From assembly GCA_937864375.1 (NCBI GenBank), contig CALMJO010000714.1, positions 1-6,961 of the forward strand: 6,961 nt of DNA. The letters are read 5' to 3'. Position 1 is the first letter of the stretch; every line of letters begins with the position of its first letter. Shown piece after piece: positions 5,771 to 6,961 of this stretch. The DNA comes from an uncultured Spirochaetota bacterium (GTDB taxonomy: Bacteria; Spirochaetota; UBA4802; UBA5368). The translations under genes were made by a program, and so were the position numbers. The notes beneath the pieces were generated by a model that had not been told where the DNA came from, did no database searches, and worked only from the letters and a program-made list of their open reading frames with translations.

Positions 5771-6961
5771 GCTGATTGGCGCCCTGTGTCCATGGGTGCT
5801 GGTTTTCGCGCTATCTTCATATGGTTTCAGTCGCGACATAGATCTTGATGCCCTCTACATCAAGCAGTCATCGAAAAGTCATGAACGGTTGATACAGCAG
5901 AAGCTAGAGATCTACGCGGTCCTGGGCTCCTCGGAGATCGATTCCGGCGTGATATTCGCCGGGTGGATTTCCGGTGACGAGATCGTCTATGTCCGGGAGA
6001 TGCCGGACTCCGCCCAGAACGCGATCATCCTCTATACCATCTCTACCGCGAAAAAAACCGAAATATCACGGCTCAAGGGGTCGGTCACCGCGGCGCGATG
6101 CGCCACAGGCGGATTTATTGTGCTCAAACGTCTCGTGACCGGCAAAGGCGGAATGCCCGTGAGTGAAATGGCGGTGGTCGATGTGAAAAGCGGCAAAACG
6201 ACCTATTCCCCGGCCGAGTTTCCTTTCCTGGACTTTGACATTCCCCTTGAAGGCAACTCGTTTCTCGTTGAAACGAAGCGCGGGATCGAGGAGTATTCTC
6301 CCGGCACCGGGCAACGGAAGGTGGTAGTGGACAAGGCGCGCTACGGTGAGCTTTCCACCGGAACGGGCCCCGTTATTCCGCTCCTTTCGCCCGACAGGGC
6401 TGCCCTCCTTCTCCTGAGCGGCGGGGGCGGAGAATACGACGGTCTTGTTATCCGTGACGGGAAAAAGATCCGGCTTCGGGGCATCACCTCCGCTTCGGAA
6501 GTCGCATGGATCGGGCCCCGGGCGCTTGCGTACCGAACAGGTTCGGCGGGCAACTACAGCGTGGTGATCCAGACGCTTGAAGGCGCCGCCCCCGTCACGG
6601 TGCTCGAAAAATCGATGAACACGAACCTGGTGTACTCTCCCCACGCGGGAATACTCTCGATGCAGACGGACGGGCTGGCATGCATATACTACCCGGCTGA
6701 AAAAAGGCTCCTGCAGCTTGGAATTGAGGGGGAGGACATGTCGTTCGATCCCATTGGTTCCCGGCTGGTTTCACTAAGCCGGAAGCGGCTCTTTCTCACA
6801 CCACTCCAGCACGTGCAGAAACGGCAGATCGAGCTGGCCAGGGCATGGGAGGCGCTAAGGGCATCGTATGCGAAAATCCGCGAGCGAAGGGAAGATTTCG
6901 CAAACGATTATTCTCTTGATTATATAACCCGCAAGATGAACGCTTACTCCGCGCTCCTGAA
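5694..6961 (+). CDS. Secreted propeller-like protein of unknown function (3' end outside window)
   Basis: An open frame with no stop from ATG 5694 to the right edge gives at least 422 residues. A signal sequence is likely: a basic region, then the hydrophobic stretch LIGALCPWVLVFALSS (27-42), with the mature part starting near residue 45. The mature part is rich in short beta-strand-like segments with recurring patterns such as GWISGDEIVYVRE, EVAWIGPRALAYRTG and NLVYSPHAGILSMQ. These recall TolB/WD40-like beta-propeller blades, but I see no diagnostic motif. The last ~50 residues turn helical and charged (QKRQIELARAWEALR). ATG 5694 is the only standard start in frame before the hydrophobic stretch. 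It sits 77 bp inside the upstream gene, with AAGG 15 nt before it, and gives an unusually long basic n-region of 26 residues. Use of a non-standard start nearer 5772 cannot be excluded. The frame is convincing because of its length and G/C-rich third positions. It is probably co-transcribed with the LysM lipoprotein gene. Confidence 0.75.
   Translation, partial: MKKRRTLKTPKRLKRLQRPGIKKWNRLIGALCPWVLVFALSSYGFSRDIDLDALYIKQSSKSHERLIQQKLEIYAVLGSSEIDSGVIFAGWISGDEIVYVREMPDSAQNAIILYTISTAKKTEISRLKGSVTAARCATGGFIVLKRLVTGKGGMPVSEMAVVDVKSGKTTYSPAEFPFLDFDIPLEGNSFLVETKRGIEEYSPGTGQRKVVVDKARYGELSTGTGPVIPLLSPDRAALLLLSGGGGEYDGLVIRDGKKIRLRGITSASEVAWIGPRALAYRTGSAGNYSVVIQTLEGAAPVTVLEKSMNTNLVYSPHAGILSMQTDGLACIYYPAEKRLLQLGIEGEDMSFDPIGSRLVSLSRKRLFLTPLQHVQKRQIELARAWEALRASYAKIRERREDFANDYSLDYITRKMNAYSALL

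Noticed and set aside
6066..6644. Minus-strand open frame of 192 codons near the right edge
   Set aside because: It lies opposite a continuous plus-strand frame with signal peptide and consistent codon bias; its translation is Arg/His/Gly-rich and shadow-like.

Overview
The window is compact, visibly G+C-rich bacterial chromosome (codon third positions are mostly G or C). A lipoprotein with a C-terminal LysM domain argues for an envelope with peptidoglycan, probably a diderm. The lipobox is relaxed, and the helical-repeat/LysM lipoprotein sits beside a secreted propeller-like protein. This would suit a spirochaete or a similar diderm, but I hold that taxonomic guess loosely. I see no transposase, integrase, CRISPR array, tRNA or rRNA.

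Left part (1-1497, + strand): the 3' end of a surface-glycan sugar operon. An SpsF/PseF-type cytidylyltransferase, cut by the left edge, overlaps by 8 bp an SpsG/PseG-like protein with a GTGH motif. The pair points to CMP-activated sugar (nonulosonate-type) synthesis for surface polysaccharide or flagellin modification. The second protein is a divergent family member, so its exact reaction is uncertain.

Middle part (1522-3450, + strand): a complete aconitase of the short, bacterial 'Aquifex-type' class. The three Fe-S cysteines, the active-site motifs and the C-terminal swivel domain are all present. It starts 24 bp after the sugar genes but is unrelated in function (TCA cycle). Its stop codon shares a palindromic TTAA with the stop of a convergent HNH endonuclease gene on the minus strand (3447-4025).

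Intergenic part (4026-4375): 350 bp between the divergent HNH and lipoprotein genes, and the most interesting non-coding stretch. On the minus strand, in order, are a sigma70-like promoter (TTGACA-16-CATTAT), small hairpins, a 23-codon ORF, and a strong intrinsic terminator (12-bp perfect stem, TTGG loop as read on +, T-tract). The terminator ends just upstream of the HNH start codon. This fits a small RNA gene or an attenuator/riboswitch-like leader for the HNH gene. The right side of the gap holds the leader of the lipoprotein gene, with GC-rich inverted repeats.

Right part (4376-6961, + strand): a lipoprotein with four helical repeats of about 72 residues, a LysM domain and a charged tail. 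It is followed, with a 77-bp overlap, by a secreted propeller-like protein that runs off the right edge. These two probably form an envelope operon.
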